Shown here: in pieces, positions 16,066 through 25,687 of the stretch
Layout: each line of letters opens with the position of its first letter
How positions within the stretch are numbered: the stretch's first letter is position 1
Position numbers and translations under genes: made by a program
Assembly: GCA_964246015.1 (NCBI GenBank)
Contig: CAXTPG010000034.1
Location: 1 to 42,249, forward strand
Length of the DNA stretch: 42,249 nt
Direction: 5' to 3'
Source: JBBROS01 sp964246015
Lineage (GTDB): Bacteria > Pseudomonadota > Alphaproteobacteria > Acetobacterales > Acetobacteraceae
Notes under the pieces: model-generated
The model's database searches: none
What the model saw: the letters and a program-made list of their open reading frames with translations, nothing else
Told to the model about the DNA's origin: nothing

Positions 16066-17312
16066 CCATCCTCCTTCGCGCGGCCGGCCTGTCCGCGGCG
16101 CTCGCCCTGACCGCCTGCGTAGCCGACCCGGCGGTCCCGCGCCAAGCGGCCCCGCTGAATGCGCCTTCCAACATCCCCTTGCCGGGTGGGCCCGCAGCGT
16201 CCGGACGCCGGATCGCGATCCTGCTGCCGCTGACCGGACCCAACGCGGAAGTCGGCCAGGCGCTGCTGAAGGCCGCCCAGCTCTCGCTGGACCAGGCGGG
16301 CGCGCCGCCCCTCGACCAGCACGACACGGCCGGCACGGCGGACGGCGCCGCGACCGCCGCCCGCGCCGCCGTCGCGGCCGGGGCGGGCATCATCCTGGGG
16401 CCGCTCACCGCCGGGGAGACAGCCGCCGCCGCCCCCGTCGCCCGGGCCGCAAACGTCCCCGTCCTCGCCTTCACGTCCGACCAGGGCCAGGCGCAGCCGG
16501 GCGTCTGGACCCTGGGCGTCACACCCGCCCAGCAGGTCCGCCGCCTGGTCCTGGCCGTGCAGGCGGAGAACAAGACGCGGCTTGCGGGCGTGCTGCCGCA
16601 GAACCCCTTCGGCGACGCCCTCGCCTCGGGCCTGGTCGCCGCCGCCGCCGGCGCCGGCCTCCCGGAGCCCCGCGTCGTCCGCACCCCGGCCAGCTTCGCC
16701 GCCTTCAACGACGCGCTGAAGGACGTCGCCGCCTACGGCTCGCGCCGGGGCGCCATCGAATCGCAGCAGCGCGCGGCCCGGGCCAGCAACGACGCCGACG
16801 GACGCCGCCAGGCCGCCGAGATCGGCCGCCGCGCGCCACCGCCGCCGCCCATGGACGCGCTGCTGCTCGGCGTCACCGGCGACCTGCTGGGCCAGGTGGT
16901 GCCGCTGCTGAGCTTCTACGACATCGGCCCGGACCAGCTTCGCATCCTGGGCCCCGCCACCTGGGCCCGCGACGCCGCACGGCAGCCCGCGCTGGCCGGC
17001 GCCTGGTTTGCCGCCCCCGACCCCGCCCAACGCTCGGCGTTCGAGCAGCAATACACCGCCCGCTTCAAATCCCCGGCCCGCGACTTCACCAGCCTCGCCT
17101 ACGACGCCGCCGGCATCGCCCGGGCCGCAGCGGCCGCCGGGTTCGCGACCGGCGCGCTGACCCGGCCGGAAGGCTTCGCCGGCGCCGACGGGCTGATCGC
17201 CCTGCAACCGGACGGCCAGGTCCGCCGCGGCCTCGCGATCTTCGAGATCGACCGCGGCGGCGCCCACATCGTGCAGCCCGCGCCGCAGAGCCTGGCCGCA
17301 CCAGGGGTCTGA
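16032..17312 (+). CDS. LpoA/YraM-like penicillin-binding protein activator lipoprotein
   Basis: A 426-residue lipoprotein: a hydrophobic N-terminus with lipobox LTAC (Cys ~29), then a type I periplasmic-binding fold starting at RRIAILLPLTGPNAEVGQ. In E. coli, LpoA is an outer-membrane lipoprotein that activates the synthase PBP1A; here only the C-terminal binding-protein-like half is present, as in many alphaproteobacteria. ATG 16032 has GGGAGG eight bases upstream. It overlaps the divergent rsmI gene by 34 bp. An inserted Arg/Ala/Pro-rich stretch (~235-275, with RRAPPPPPM) looks like a flexible loop. A PhoR-like kinase gene follows 17 bp later on the same strand. Confidence 0.85.
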   Translation: MFALPARLFRASILLRAAGLSAALALTACVADPAVPRQAAPLNAPSNIPLPGGPAASGRRIAILLPLTGPNAEVGQALLKAAQLSLDQAGAPPLDQHDTAGTADGAATAARAAVAAGAGIILGPLTAGETAAAAPVARAANVPVLAFTSDQGQAQPGVWTLGVTPAQQVRRLVLAVQAENKTRLAGVLPQNPFGDALASGLVAAAAGAGLPEPRVVRTPASFAAFNDALKDVAAYGSRRGAIESQQRAARASNDADGRRQAAEIGRRAPPPPPMDALLLGVTGDLLGQVVPLLSFYDIGPDQLRILGPATWARDAARQPALAGAWFAAPDPAQRSAFEQQYTARFKSPARDFTSLAYDAAGIARAAAAAGFATGALTRPEGFAGADGLIALQPDGQVRRGLAIFEIDRGGAHIVQPAPQSLAAPGV

Positions 17313-17329
17313 TCGCGGGTCACGCCCGC

Positions 17330-18724
17330 ATGAAGACGCCGCTGCCGCTCCGGACCGCCGGCGTGCTCGCCAGCCTGCCCGTCGCCGTGCTGCTCGCCCT
17401 CGCCCTGCTGGACGAGCTGGCCTGGCCCGCCGCCCTCTCCGGCGCCGCCGTCATCCTGGCGGGCGCGCTGCTGCTCGCGACGCTGTGGGTGCGGGATCTC
17501 GGCCGCATCATCTACGCGCTGCACCGGGCCACCCCGGGGCGGGAGAGCACGCCCGATCCCGGGCCCCCGCTGCTGTCCGCCACCGCCCACATCGCCCGGG
17601 AAGCCGACCGCCTGGCCCGCGCGCTGGCCGTGCGGGAGGCGGAAATGGACGCGACCGTGCGGGCCGAGCAGGCGCTCGTGCAGCGCCTCCCGGACCCGCT
17701 GCTGGTCCTGGGGCCGACCCGCGCCATCCAGCGCAGCAACGCCGCCGCCAGCCAGGCCTTCGGCCCGGCGATCGGCGCGGTGCTTCGCCACCCCGGCCTG
17801 CGCGCCGCCATCGACCGCGCCTACGCGGAAGGGCAGGAGCAGTCGGCCGAGCTGAGCCTCCCCGTCCCCGTCTCGCGGGAGGTGTTCGCGACCGTCATCC
17901 CGCTGGAGACCCCGCTCGCCGACGGCGGTCGTATCGTCGCCGTGCTGTCGGATCGCACGCGTGAACGCGCCGTGGAGCGCATGCGGGCCGATTTCGTCGC
18001 CAACGCCAGTCACGAACTGCGGACCCCGCTCGCCAGCCTCATCGGCTTCATCGACACGCTCCGCGGCCCCGCCGCCGACGATCCGCCGGCCCAGATCCGC
18101 TTCCTGGGGATCATGGCCGAGCAGGCGCAACGCATGAACCGCCTGATCGACGACCTGCTGAGCCTGTCTCGCATCGAGCTGACCGAGCATCAGGCGCCCG
18201 CCGATCCCGTCGATCCCACCGCGCTGGTCCGCCGCCTGGCCGCGGTGTTCGAACCGCAGATCGCCGCCCGCCGCATGACCCTGCAACTCGACCTGCCGGC
18301 CGCGCTGCCGGAGGTGCAGGGCGACGAGGACCAGTTGGAGCAGGTGCTGCAGAACCTGATGGACAATGCCGTGAAATATGGGCGGGAGGCCGGGCTGGTG
18401 CGGATCGCGGTGCGGGCGGCGCCCCCGGGCAAGCCGTTGCCGCCGCGCCCCGGCGTCGCGATCAGCGTCGCCGATGACGGGCACGGCATCGCGCGGGCGC
18501 ACATCCCGCGGCTGACGGAGCGGTTCTACCGGGCGGACAAGCACCGCTCGCGCGCGGTGGGCGGCACCGGGCTGGGCCTTGCGATCGTGAAGCACATCGT
18601 CAACCGCCACCGCGGGCAGCTCGCCATCGAGAGCACGGAGGGCGCCGGCACGACCGTCACGGTGTGGCTTCCAGCGGCGCCGCACGGGGCACCGGCGGGA
18701 AGCGCCGCAGCAGCCAGACCATGA
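17330..18724 (+). CDS. Sensor histidine kinase, PhoR-like
   Basis: A 464-residue kinase: two N-terminal membrane segments (~10-28 and ~36-53), a PAS-like region (~110-210), and a HisKA domain with ANASHELRTPLASL, whose His ~228 is the phosphoacceptor. A HATPase_c domain follows with DNAVKYG, VADDGHGI and GGTGLGLAIVKHIV. The short periplasmic loop and overall plan match PhoR, which senses phosphate status through the Pst system, but no response regulator or pst gene is in the window. ATG 17330 opens the first membrane segment. A longer open frame upstream on this strand is only a GC-rich shadow of the LpoA-like gene. Its 3' end overlaps the convergent ampG gene by 68 bp. Confidence 0.88.
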   Translation: MKTPLPLRTAGVLASLPVAVLLALALLDELAWPAALSGAAVILAGALLLATLWVRDLGRIIYALHRATPGRESTPDPGPPLLSATAHIAREADRLARALAVREAEMDATVRAEQALVQRLPDPLLVLGPTRAIQRSNAAASQAFGPAIGAVLRHPGLRAAIDRAYAEGQEQSAELSLPVPVSREVFATVIPLETPLADGGRIVAVLSDRTRERAVERMRADFVANASHELRTPLASLIGFIDTLRGPAADDPPAQIRFLGIMAEQAQRMNRLIDDLLSLSRIELTEHQAPADPVDPTALVRRLAAVFEPQIAARRMTLQLDLPAALPEVQGDEDQLEQVLQNLMDNAVKYGREAGLVRIAVRAAPPGKPLPPRPGVAISVADDGHGIARAHIPRLTERFYRADKHRSRAVGGTGLGLAIVKHIVNRHRGQLAIESTEGAGTTVTVWLPAAPHGAPAGSAAAARP

Positions 18725-19916
18725 TGAGCATCGCCGGCACGGCGGCGAAGATCGTGAGGCCGTAGAAGGCGATCCAGCCCATCGCGCCGGCCAGAACGCC
18801 CGAGAACCCGGCGATCGTGCGCAAGCCCACGGCGGACAGCGACGACAGCAGCGCATACTGCGTCGCCGTGAAGCGCGTGGAGCAGAGCGACGACAGGTAG
18901 GTGATGAAGGCGGCGTCGGCCATGCCCTCGGCCACGTTCTCGAGCGTGATCTTGGCCAGCAAGACCCACCAGACGCCATGGCTGACCGCGAGCAGGAAAT
19001 AGAGGCTCATCGAGGCCATCTGCACGAAACCGGTGATGACCAGCGCCCGCCCCGTCCCGATGCGCGCGATCAGCCAGGCGCCCCCGGCGGCGCCCAGCAG
19101 GCTGGCGACCAGGCCCGGGACGCCCGTCGCGGCCGCGATGGCGACGCGGTCGAAGCCGAGCGAGTTGTAGAACGGCACGGCCATCGTGTGGGCCATCGCC
19201 TCGCCCAGCTTGAACAACATCACGAAGGCGAGGATGGGCCAGGCGCCGGGCCGGGTCAGAAAGTCGCGGAAGGGTTCGACGACCGAATACCGGAACCGGG
19301 CCGCGAAGCCCCGCACGACGAGCGTGGTCCGCTGCACCGCGGGTTCGCGGGCCAGGAGGGTGGCCAGGATGCCGGTGCCGATCAGCGCCGCCATGGCCGA
19401 GAGCGCGCCGGGCCAGCCCAGCACCTGCACCAGGCTGAGCGCGCCGGCGCCGGCGACGAGCAGGGCGGCGCGGTAGCCCCAGATGTAGGCGGCCAGCGCC
19501 GTGCCCTGCATGCGCTCCTCGAAGGTCTCGACCCGCCACGCATCGACGACGATGTCCTGGCTGGCCGACAGGAACGCGACCGTCACCGCTGCCGCAACCA
19601 GCCGGACCGGTGATTGGACGGGGTCGGAAACCGCCATGGCGAGGCACGCCAGGACCAGGGCGGGCTGGATGACCAGCAGCCAGCCGCGTCGCCGCCCGAG
19701 CAGTGGCGGGCGCATCTGGTCCAGCACCGGCGCCCACAGGAACTTGAGGGTATATGCGAGGCCGATGTTGGCGGTGAACCCGATGGCGGCCAACGAGGTT
19801 CCGCCCTCCGACAACCACTGGCGCAGCGTGAACCCCGAAAGCGGCAATGGCAGCCCGGCCGCGAAGCCGAAGGCTGCCATCACCCAAATTTGCGAGTCTC
19901 GGAACGGCCGGGTCAT
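18657..19916 (-). CDS. ampG: AmpG-family muropeptide MFS permease
   Basis: A 419-residue MFS protein with about 12 spans. The AmpG pattern is visible: FAAGLPLPLSGFTLRQWLSEGG, IGLAYTLKFLWAPVLDQM, and SASQDIVVDAWRVE. AmpG imports GlcNAc-anhydroMurNAc peptides for peptidoglycan recycling and, in some species, beta-lactamase induction. It sits among other envelope genes (L,D-transpeptidase, LpoA-like, kinase). Its last 68 bases are antisense to the end of the histidine kinase gene, so the two coding ends overlap. Confidence 0.88.
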   Translation of the reverse strand: MTRPFRDSQIWVMAAFGFAAGLPLPLSGFTLRQWLSEGGTSLAAIGFTANIGLAYTLKFLWAPVLDQMRPPLLGRRRGWLLVIQPALVLACLAMAVSDPVQSPVRLVAAAVTVAFLSASQDIVVDAWRVETFEERMQGTALAAYIWGYRAALLVAGAGALSLVQVLGWPGALSAMAALIGTGILATLLAREPAVQRTTLVVRGFAARFRYSVVEPFRDFLTRPGAWPILAFVMLFKLGEAMAHTMAVPFYNSLGFDRVAIAAATGVPGLVASLLGAAGGAWLIARIGTGRALVITGFVQMASMSLYFLLAVSHGVWWVLLAKITLENVAEGMADAAFITYLSSLCSTRFTATQYALLSSLSAVGLRTIAGFSGVLAGAMGWIAFYGLTIFAAVPAMLIMVWLLRRFPPVPRAAPLEATP

Positions 19917-19942
19917 CCCCGGTCGCTACCGTCTCACGCCCT

Positions 19943-19960
19943 CCCCGGCAAGCGCCGGGG
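19943..19960. terminator. Stem-loop between ampG and the upstream small gene
   Basis: CCCCGGC (19943-19949) pairs with GCCGGGG (19954-19960) around AAGC. It lies between the end of the small exported-protein gene and the start of ampG, both on the minus strand. It could end the first transcript. No T-run follows on either side. Confidence 0.4.
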
Positions 19961-19968
19961 TCGCGGCC

Positions 19969-20289
19969 TCAGCGGACGGGCATCACCGGTCCCGGCGACA
20001 CCGAATCGGACACGGGCGCGACAGGCTTCGTACGGCGAACCGTGCGGCGCGGGCGCGGCTTGGCCGGGGTTGCCGCCGTCGCCGTCGTGGAAGGCCCGAC
20101 GCGCGTGGTGCTGAGGTTGCCGGTGCCGCCCGACGGCGTCCCCTGCGAGTTGCTGGGCGCCGTCGTGCTCGGGATGCCGCCGGCGGGACCGACGGTGGCG
20201 CCCTGCGCGAACACGGGATCGGCACCGAGGGCGGCGACCATCCCTGCGGCAGCAAGGGCGGCGCAGAGGCGGCGTGTGGTGAATGGCAT
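19969..20289 (-). CDS. Small exported low-complexity protein
   Basis: About 106 residues, starting at ATG 20289 with GGAG eight bases upstream. The N-terminus is a good Sec signal peptide (basic TTRR, hydrophobic LCAALAAAGMVAALG, cleavage near VFA-QG). The mature part is rich in Gly, Ser, Thr and Pro, then basic (KPRPRRTVRRTKP), and looks disordered. No enzyme motif is visible. The family is unknown. A stem-loop follows the stop, then ampG. Confidence 0.6.
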   Translation of the reverse strand: MPFTTRRLCAALAAAGMVAALGADPVFAQGATVGPAGGIPSTTAPSNSQGTPSGGTGNLSTTRVGPSTTATAATPAKPRPRRTVRRTKPVAPVSDSVSPGPVMPVR

Positions 20290-20387
20290 TCGATGGTCTC
20301 CAGTTGAGCGGGGATTACAGGGCTGTAACGGACCGCCCGGTCCGGAGTTCCCGGTGCGGCGACACGTCGAAGTGCCGCCGTCGCGAG

Positions 20388-20410
20388 ATCCCCGGATCAA
20401 GCCCGGGGAT
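20388..20410. repeat. Alphaproteobacterial-type palindromic repeat
   Basis: ATCCCCGG (20388-20395) and CCGGGGAT (20403-20410) are perfect inverted arms around ATCAAGC. The phrase GATCCCCGGATCAAGCCCGG is the well-known dispersed palindrome of many alphaproteobacterial genomes. It lies 26 bp beyond the typA stop, so it may double as the typA terminator. Confidence 0.75.
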
Positions 20411-20435
20411 GACGTGCAGGGTAGCGCGAGGCGGC

Positions 20436-22265
<1,830 letters not shown>

Positions 22266-22352
22266 GGGGTCCTTGCCGGGCGTCGCGAGCGATTTGATTG
22301 TGCGGCGCACACATAGTCTGCGAGGCCCGATATTTCGAGCCTTAAATGCGAA

Positions 22353-22382
22353 GGCCCGCCCTGCGTCGCCGCAAGACGGGCC
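22353..22382. terminator. Long stem-loop downstream of the 22400-23104 gene
   Basis: GGCCCGCCCTGCG (22353-22365) and CGCAAGACGGGCC (22370-22382) form a 13-pair stem, allowing two G-U pairs on the minus-strand RNA, with a four-base loop that reads GCGA there. It follows the minus-strand stop at 22400 and precedes typA. The minus-strand bases after it (TTCGCATTT) are only weakly U-rich. The probable role is to end the upstream transcript. Confidence 0.5.
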
Positions 22383-22399
22383 ATTCGGGCTTGTTTTCG

Positions 22400-23104
22400 T
22401 TAGTAGGCGCGGCCCGGAGGCGCGGCGAGACCGGGCTGGCCCATGGGGGCTGCCATCGGCGACGCAGGCTCACCGGGGCCGCTGGCCATCGCCATCGCGA
22501 TCGCGGACTTCGCGCCGTTCACGTTCCGGCCAGCCAGCGCCCGGCGGGCGTCGGAGATGTGGCGCACCAGCATCGCGTCGTCGGGCTGGCCGGCCAGGCT
22601 CGGCTCCGTCGAACGGCTCAGCACCCGCGTCTCCGCCCGCTCCAGCGCCTCCTGCGCGGCACCGGTCTGGCCCTTGTTGAGCGCCCGCTGGGCGGCGGCG
22701 AGATATGCCTGGGGCGAGTTGCTGGCCGCGTTCGGGTCGGGCAGGCGCGGCGCGATCTCGGACCTCGTGTTGGCCGACGTCGTGTTGCTCGCCTGCGTCG
22801 ACAGTGGCGAGCCGGCGCCGCCGCGATAGGCGCTGGTCGGCGGTGCCGCCGAATCCTCGGCAGGCGTCGCACGGACCTCGCCGCGCCCTGCGCGCATTCC
22901 GCCGTGATGGGGCATCGCGTGCGGGCGGCCGTGGCCGGTGGTCGCCGCGGGAATGCCGGGACCGGGCACCGCGGCCGCGCCCGAGTTGGGCGGCGACTGC
23001 GTGACCCCCGTGCTGTTGCCCACGCCGGTGCCGGCGCCGACCTGCGCCATCGCCGCGCCGCCGAGGCACAGCATGGCGGCCGTCGTCATCAATGTCTTGC
23101 GCAT
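22400..23104 (-). CDS. Exported protein of unknown function with a helical C-terminal repeat
   Basis: A 234-residue protein starting at ATG 23104, with CGGAG seven bases upstream. Residues 1-21 are a signal peptide (KTLMTTAAMLCLGGAAMA, cleaved before QVGAG). Residues ~22-125 are Gly/Ser/Pro/His-rich and look disordered. Residues ~130-200 contain NSPQAYLAAAQRALNKGQ and AAQEALERAETRVL followed by VRHISDARRALAGRNVNGAK, two helix pairs in TPR-like or SEL-like style. The tail is Pro/Ala/Met-rich. The family is unknown; a similar layout occurs in small periplasmic proteins of Acetobacteraceae. It lies 56 bp after the kinase gene upstream. Confidence 0.65.
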   Translation of the reverse strand: MRKTLMTTAAMLCLGGAAMAQVGAGTGVGNSTGVTQSPPNSGAAAVPGPGIPAATTGHGRPHAMPHHGGMRAGRGEVRATPAEDSAAPPTSAYRGGAGSPLSTQASNTTSANTRSEIAPRLPDPNAASNSPQAYLAAAQRALNKGQTGAAQEALERAETRVLSRSTEPSLAGQPDDAMLVRHISDARRALAGRNVNGAKSAIAMAMASGPGEPASPMAAPMGQPGLAAPPGRAY

Positions 23105-23113
23105 GGTGGAACT

Positions 23114-23140
23114 CCGTTCGATCTGCTGAACACCGAACGG
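23114..23140 (-). promoter_or_regulatory. Inverted repeat at the ribosome site of the 23104 gene
   Basis: CCGTTCG (23114-23120) and CGAACGG (23134-23140) are perfect inverted arms with a 13-base spacer. On the minus-strand RNA the 3' arm runs into the CGGAG ribosome site of the gene starting at 23104. It also lies just after the stop of the upstream kinase gene. It could be an RNA hairpin that limits ribosome access, a weak terminator or an operator. Confidence 0.4.
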
Positions 23141-23160
23141 TTCCGGCGCTGCGCGGTTCC

Positions 23161-24147
23161 CTACCGCACGCTTGCGGCCATCGCCCGCAGGTCCACGTCC
23201 GGCCGCGCGCCGTACTGGCCGATCGCCGCGGCGGCGGCCAGGCTGCCCAGCCGGCCGCAGGCCTCCAACGCGTATCCCGCCGCAAGCCCCGCCAGGAACC
23301 CGGCCGCATACGCGTCCCCCGCCCCGGTCGTATCCACCACAGTCGCAGCCGCCGCCGGCACCACGATGCGCCGGCCTTCGTGCAACACGACGCTGCCGTC
23401 CTCGCTGCGCGTCAGCGCCGCCAGGGACACGTCGGCGCCGGCGCGCTTGGCGGCATCCTCGAACTCGTTCTCCTCGTACAGGCTGCACACCTCGGCCTCG
23501 TTGGCGAACAGGATATCCACGTGTCCGGCCACCAGGTCGCGGAACGCCGCCCGGTGCCGGTCCACGCAGAACGCGTCGGACAGCGACAGCGCGACCTGGC
23601 GCCCCGCCTGGTGCGCGACCTCCGCCGCCCGCTGGAACGCGGCCTGGGCCGAAGGCGGGTCGAACAGATAGCCCTCGAGATAGGTGACCGCGCTGTCGGC
23701 GATCACGGCCTCGTCGAGGTCCGCCGGGCCGAAGGTGACGCAGGCGCCCAGGAAGGTGTTCATCGTGCGCTGCCCGTCCGGCGTCACCGCGATCAGGCAC
23801 CGCGCGGTCGGCGCCCCGCCCGACAGCGGCGCCGTCGGGAAGTGCACGCCCACCGTGCCGATGTCGCGGCGGAAGGCGGCCCCCAGCGCATCGTCGGCAA
23901 CCTTGCCCAGGAAGGCCACGCGCGCGCCCAGCCCGGCCGCGACGGCGCAGGTGTTGGCGACCGAGCCGCCGCTGCTCTCCTTCCCGTCCGCCAGCGCCGC
24001 CGTGATCGCCTCCGCCTGGTCGGCCGAGATCAGCGCCATGGCGCCCTTGTGCATGTCGTGCTTCGACAGGAAGGCCTCGGTCACGGGCGCCACCACGTCA
24101 ACGATGGCGTTGCCGATGCCGCAAAGGTCGAAACGGGGTGGGGACAT
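23161..24147 (-). CDS. PfkB-family adenosine kinase-like sugar/nucleoside kinase
   Basis: A 328-residue ribokinase-family enzyme. It starts MSPPRFDLCGIGNAIVD, holds the Gly-rich SSGGSVANTCAVAAGLG that closes over the substrate, and ends with the anion-hole and catalytic-base motif DTTGAGDAYAAGFLAGL. The order and spacing fit the alphaproteobacterial adenosine kinase group, which phosphorylates adenosine to AMP with ATP, although ribose or fructose kinases cannot be ruled out by eye. ATG 24147 has AGGAG five bases upstream. It is divergent from the EI24-like gene. Confidence 0.85.
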   Translation of the reverse strand: MSPPRFDLCGIGNAIVDVVAPVTEAFLSKHDMHKGAMALISADQAEAITAALADGKESSGGSVANTCAVAAGLGARVAFLGKVADDALGAAFRRDIGTVGVHFPTAPLSGGAPTARCLIAVTPDGQRTMNTFLGACVTFGPADLDEAVIADSAVTYLEGYLFDPPSAQAAFQRAAEVAHQAGRQVALSLSDAFCVDRHRAAFRDLVAGHVDILFANEAEVCSLYEENEFEDAAKRAGADVSLAALTRSEDGSVVLHEGRRIVVPAAAATVVDTTGAGDAYAAGFLAGLAAGYALEACGRLGSLAAAAAIGQYGARPDVDLRAMAASVR

Positions 24148-24221
24148 GCCGGCTCCTGCTGCGTTGCAGCGGCAGCGCCTAACACCCACGTCCCGCTGCC
24201 GCAACCATACGAGGCGATCCC

Positions 24222-24905
24222 GTGCTTTCCCCGATGCTCCGCGCCGTGGCGCAACTGGACGACCCCGTGTTCATCGGCGTGCTGCTCCGCAGCCTGGCCT
24301 GGTCGTTGCTCGCTTTCCTGGGGCTGCTGGCCGGCAGCGCCTGGGCGGTCCAGCACCTGGTGGGCCAGCCCGGCTGGATCGGCTGGGTGGCCGGCGTCGC
24401 GGGCGGGGTCGGGGCGGCGCTGCTGGCGCTGTGGCTGTTCGTGCCGGCCGCCCTGCTGATCGCGACGCTGTACAGCGACCGCATCGCCGCGGCCGTGGAC
24501 CGGCGGTCCTACCCTGCCCTGCCGGTGCCGGCCGGTGCGCCGCTTGCGGTGCAGGCGTGGGATGGAGTGGCTTTGGGCCTTCGCGTGCTGGTGCTGCAGG
24601 TCGTAGCGCTGGTGCTGGCGGTGGCGATCCCGGGGATCGGGCTGCTGCTGGGCTGGGCGATCACGGGCTGGGCGATCGGGCGCGGGCTGTTCGTCGCGGT
24701 GGCGATGCGGCGGATGGGGCGGGCGGAGGCGGTGCAGCTCTATCGGGGGCAGCGCCCGGCGGTGCTGGCGCAGGGCGGCATCCTGGCGCTGGCCGCGACG
24801 ATCCCGCTTTTGAACCTGTTCGTCCCGCTGCTGGGCATCGCGGCGCTGACGCATGTGCTGAACCGGTCGGCCCCCGTCGGGCTATCCCTGCCCCGCCACC
24901 CATGA
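24222..24905 (+). CDS. EI24/CysZ-like integral membrane protein
   Basis: A 227-residue inner-membrane protein with about four to six hydrophobic segments. The order of an early LRSLAWSLLAFLGLLAG segment, LIATLYSDRIAAAVDRRSYP, and a late GGILALAATIPLLNLFVPLLGIAALTH matches the EI24 domain. CysZ of that family is a sulfate permease, but most alphaproteobacterial members are uncharacterised. GTG 24222 has GAGG seven bases upstream; ATG 24234 is also possible. A strong GC hairpin follows. Confidence 0.75.
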   Translation: MLSPMLRAVAQLDDPVFIGVLLRSLAWSLLAFLGLLAGSAWAVQHLVGQPGWIGWVAGVAGGVGAALLALWLFVPAALLIATLYSDRIAAAVDRRSYPALPVPAGAPLAVQAWDGVALGLRVLVLQVVALVLAVAIPGIGLLLGWAITGWAIGRGLFVAVAMRRMGRAEAVQLYRGQRPAVLAQGGILALAATIPLLNLFVPLLGIAALTHVLNRSAPVGLSLPRHP

Positions 24906-24922
24906 TAGGCCATCCCGGAAAT

Positions 24923-24949
24923 GCCCCCCCGGCGCCGAACCGGGGGGGC
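24923..24949. terminator. GC-rich stem-loop between EI24-like and bactofilin genes
   Basis: GCCCCCCCGG (24923-24932) and CCGGGGGGGC (24940-24949) form a perfect 10-base-pair stem with the loop CGCCGAA. It lies 18 bp after the EI24-like stop and 27 bp before the bactofilin start. No T-run follows. It probably separates the two transcripts or stabilises the upstream one. Confidence 0.5.
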
Positions 24950-24975
24950 GCCCACGTCAGGAGAGGGGTGTCCGC

Positions 24976-25665
24976 TTGTTCAAGCGCCGTAAGCCCGAAG
25001 ACCTGCCGGGCCTCCAGCCCGCGCCCAAGCCCACGACCCCGGGCGCATCCGAAGGCCTGCTGGCCGGCGGTTCCGCCGACCAGACCGATCCGAACGCGCG
25101 CCGCCCCGAGTCCGGGATCGGCGTGCCCCCCTTCCGTCCAGCTGCCAAGGAGGCTCCTCCCATGGGCCAACCGCCGTTCCGCGCCCCCCCCGCTCCTCCG
25201 GCCGGGCAGCCTGCCCCCGGCATGAACGCCGCCCCCGGCAACCTGGCCGCGCCCCCGCGCCCCGGCGCCCAGCCCGGCCGCGGGCGGGAGCCGGCCGAGC
25301 GCCGCACGCTGGTCGTCGGCCGCGGCATCAGCGTCCAGGGCACCGTCACGGACGCCGAGCGCCTGGTCGTCGAGGGCACGGTCGAGGCCAGCATGATCCA
25401 CGCGACCGAGCTGATGATCGCCCCCGGCGGCATCTTCAAGGGCGAGGTCGAGGTGGAAGACACCGAGATCGCCGGCACGATCGACGGCACGCTGACGGCC
25501 CGCGGCAACCTGGTCGTGCGGGCCAGCGGCAAGGTGCTCGGCACCGCCCGCTGCCGCCGGTTGCAGGTCGAGGACGGTGGACAAATCACCGGCCGTATCG
25601 AGATGATCACCGAACCCCGCACGGACGCGCCGCGCCCGGCGGTGGAGACGCCTCCTTCCGCCTGA
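24976..25665 (+). CDS. Bactofilin family cytoskeletal protein
   Basis: A 229-residue protein. Residues ~1-108 are Pro/Ala/Gly-rich and disordered. Residues ~110-215 form a bactofilin beta-helix: TLVVGRGISVQGTVTDAERL, VEGTVEASMIHATELMI, GGIFKGEVEVEDTEIAGTIDG, LVVRASGKVLGTARC. Bactofilins polymerise without nucleotide and scaffold cell-wall enzymes, often peptidases. TTG 24976 is the start: AGGAGAGGGG stands seven bases upstream and no ATG or GTG is in frame nearby. The long disordered N-terminus is unusual, since many bactofilins have only a short membrane-targeting leader. Confidence 0.88.
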   Translation: MFKRRKPEDLPGLQPAPKPTTPGASEGLLAGGSADQTDPNARRPESGIGVPPFRPAAKEAPPMGQPPFRAPPAPPAGQPAPGMNAAPGNLAAPPRPGAQPGRGREPAERRTLVVGRGISVQGTVTDAERLVVEGTVEASMIHATELMIAPGGIFKGEVEVEDTEIAGTIDGTLTARGNLVVRASGKVLGTARCRRLQVEDGGQITGRIEMITEPRTDAPRPAVETPPSA

Positions 25666-25687
25666 ACCCCAGTCCCAAGGTGACGCC

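Noticed and set aside
15863..17329. A 953-codon open frame that extends the histidine kinase upstream through the LpoA-like gene
   Set aside because: The upstream part is an Arg/Pro/Gly-rich translation of a GC-rich gene in another frame. The true kinase starts at ATG 17330 with its membrane segment.
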